Shown: positions 63,714-64,000 of the stretch, piece by piece
Layout: every line of letters starts with the position of its first letter
Numbering within the stretch: position 1 is the first letter of the stretch
Source of the DNA: Reticulascus tulasneorum
Taxonomy: Eukaryota; Ascomycota; Sordariomycetes; Glomerellales; Reticulascaceae
Length of the DNA: 64,000 nucleotides
Direction: 5' to 3'
Assembly: GCA_001557505.1 (NCBI GenBank)
Contig: LSAX01000002.1
Location: forward strand, 3,658,001-3,722,000
The notes under the pieces: generated by a model
Seen by the model: the letters and a program-made list of their open reading frames with translations, nothing else
What the model was told of the DNA's origin: nothing
The model's database searches: none
Program-made: the position numbers and the translations under genes

Positions 63714-64000
63714 ATGGCACCCGAGAAAAGGAACAAATTTCTTGAGGCGGACGAGAGCGAGGATGATCAAAGCCAAGGCTATGACTCTGAAGCTGAGGTA
63801 CGAAAAGGTGGCGGGCGGAGCACCAAGAGGCGGAAGGTCAACGACGACTCAAGCGACGAAGAGGAGGTCCAGTCACGCACTAGGGCAGACTCTTCAGATG
63901 AAGCAGATCACAAGGACGCCGATGTGGAAGGGTCCGATGAAGAAGCCGATGAGCCTGAAGCCGCTGGCCATGCCAATGGTTCGGAAGTGAAAGCTGCCAG
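63714..64000 (+). CDS. Acidic, probably nucleolar protein, 5' part only
   Basis: The frame starts at the ATG at 63714 (ACGATGGC context) and stays open to the window end, 95 codons. It reads MAPEKRNKFLEADESEDD, then a mix of Asp/Glu/Ser clusters (DSEAEV, DDSSDEEEV, GSDEEADEPEAA) with a basic STKRRKVND nuclear-localisation-like patch. Such acidic serine-rich N-termini are common in ribosome-assembly factors and some RNA helicases; no domain is included in the window, so the function is open. The PAC/RRPE-like promoter supports ribosome biogenesis. Confidence 0.7.
   Translation, partial: MAPEKRNKFLEADESEDDQSQGYDSEAEVRKGGGRSTKRRKVNDDSSDEEEVQSRTRADSSDEADHKDADVEGSDEEADEPEAAGHANGSEVKAA

Overview
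This window is nuclear DNA of a filamentous ascomycete (Pezizomycotina, most likely Sordariomycetes). The genes have short introns (about 48-90 nt) with GTRNGT donors, CTRAC branch sites and YAG acceptors. Two blocks have the extreme AT bias and CA-to-TA decay typical of repeat-induced point mutation (RIP). The proteome includes fungal markers such as a class I/II chitin synthase, Kei1, Cya5, Ufe1/syntaxin-18 and an AP-2 beta without an ear. No CRISPR array, tRNA, rRNA or operon was found. I rebuilt gene models by hand from splice signals, and every spliced CDS sums to a multiple of three.

Layout. 1-1128: gene-poor end with an AT-rich RIP-like block. 1129-8806: external NADH dehydrogenase (NDE1 type), Nop53 and Rab6/Ypt6 as a divergent pair, then Kei1. 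8807-16125: sulfite reductase beta subunit (Met5), an orphan Trp-rich protein and a SAM methyltransferase. 16501-24781: chitin synthase, a twin-ABC ModF-like ATPase divergent from proteasome chaperone Ump1, and a prenylated ubiquitin-fold protein (UBL3/MUB). 25785-27075: a RIP-degraded Tc1/mariner element with recognisable terminal inverted repeats and TA target duplication. 28210-32160: AP-2 beta divergent from EMC4. 34462-45348: DHA1 MFS transporter, syntaxin 18, aspartate aminotransferase and an eight-exon sugar transporter, separated by long intergenic stretches. 46134-56709: a nuclear-type conserved protein, DEAD-box helicase Dbp7, phosphomevalonate kinase Erg8 and a 1171-residue PPR protein (Cya5-like). 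60079-63435: a small CRIB-like protein hidden in three short exons and an aldehyde dehydrogenase. 63714-end: the start of an acidic, probably nucleolar protein cut by the window edge.

The genes are mostly housekeeping: ribosome biogenesis (Nop53, Dbp7, perhaps the last gene), secretory and endocytic traffic (Ypt6, Kei1, AP-2 beta, EMC4, Ufe1), cell wall, sterol precursor, sulfur and amino-acid metabolism, and mitochondrial expression. They do not form a secondary-metabolite cluster, and I see no convincing new multigene system. The most useful observations concern structure: the Tc1 relic, a GC-AG intron, an intron placed directly after a start codon, a uORF overlapping a main start, a shared PAC-like GATAAG motif in two promoters, and genes that only appear after splicing.
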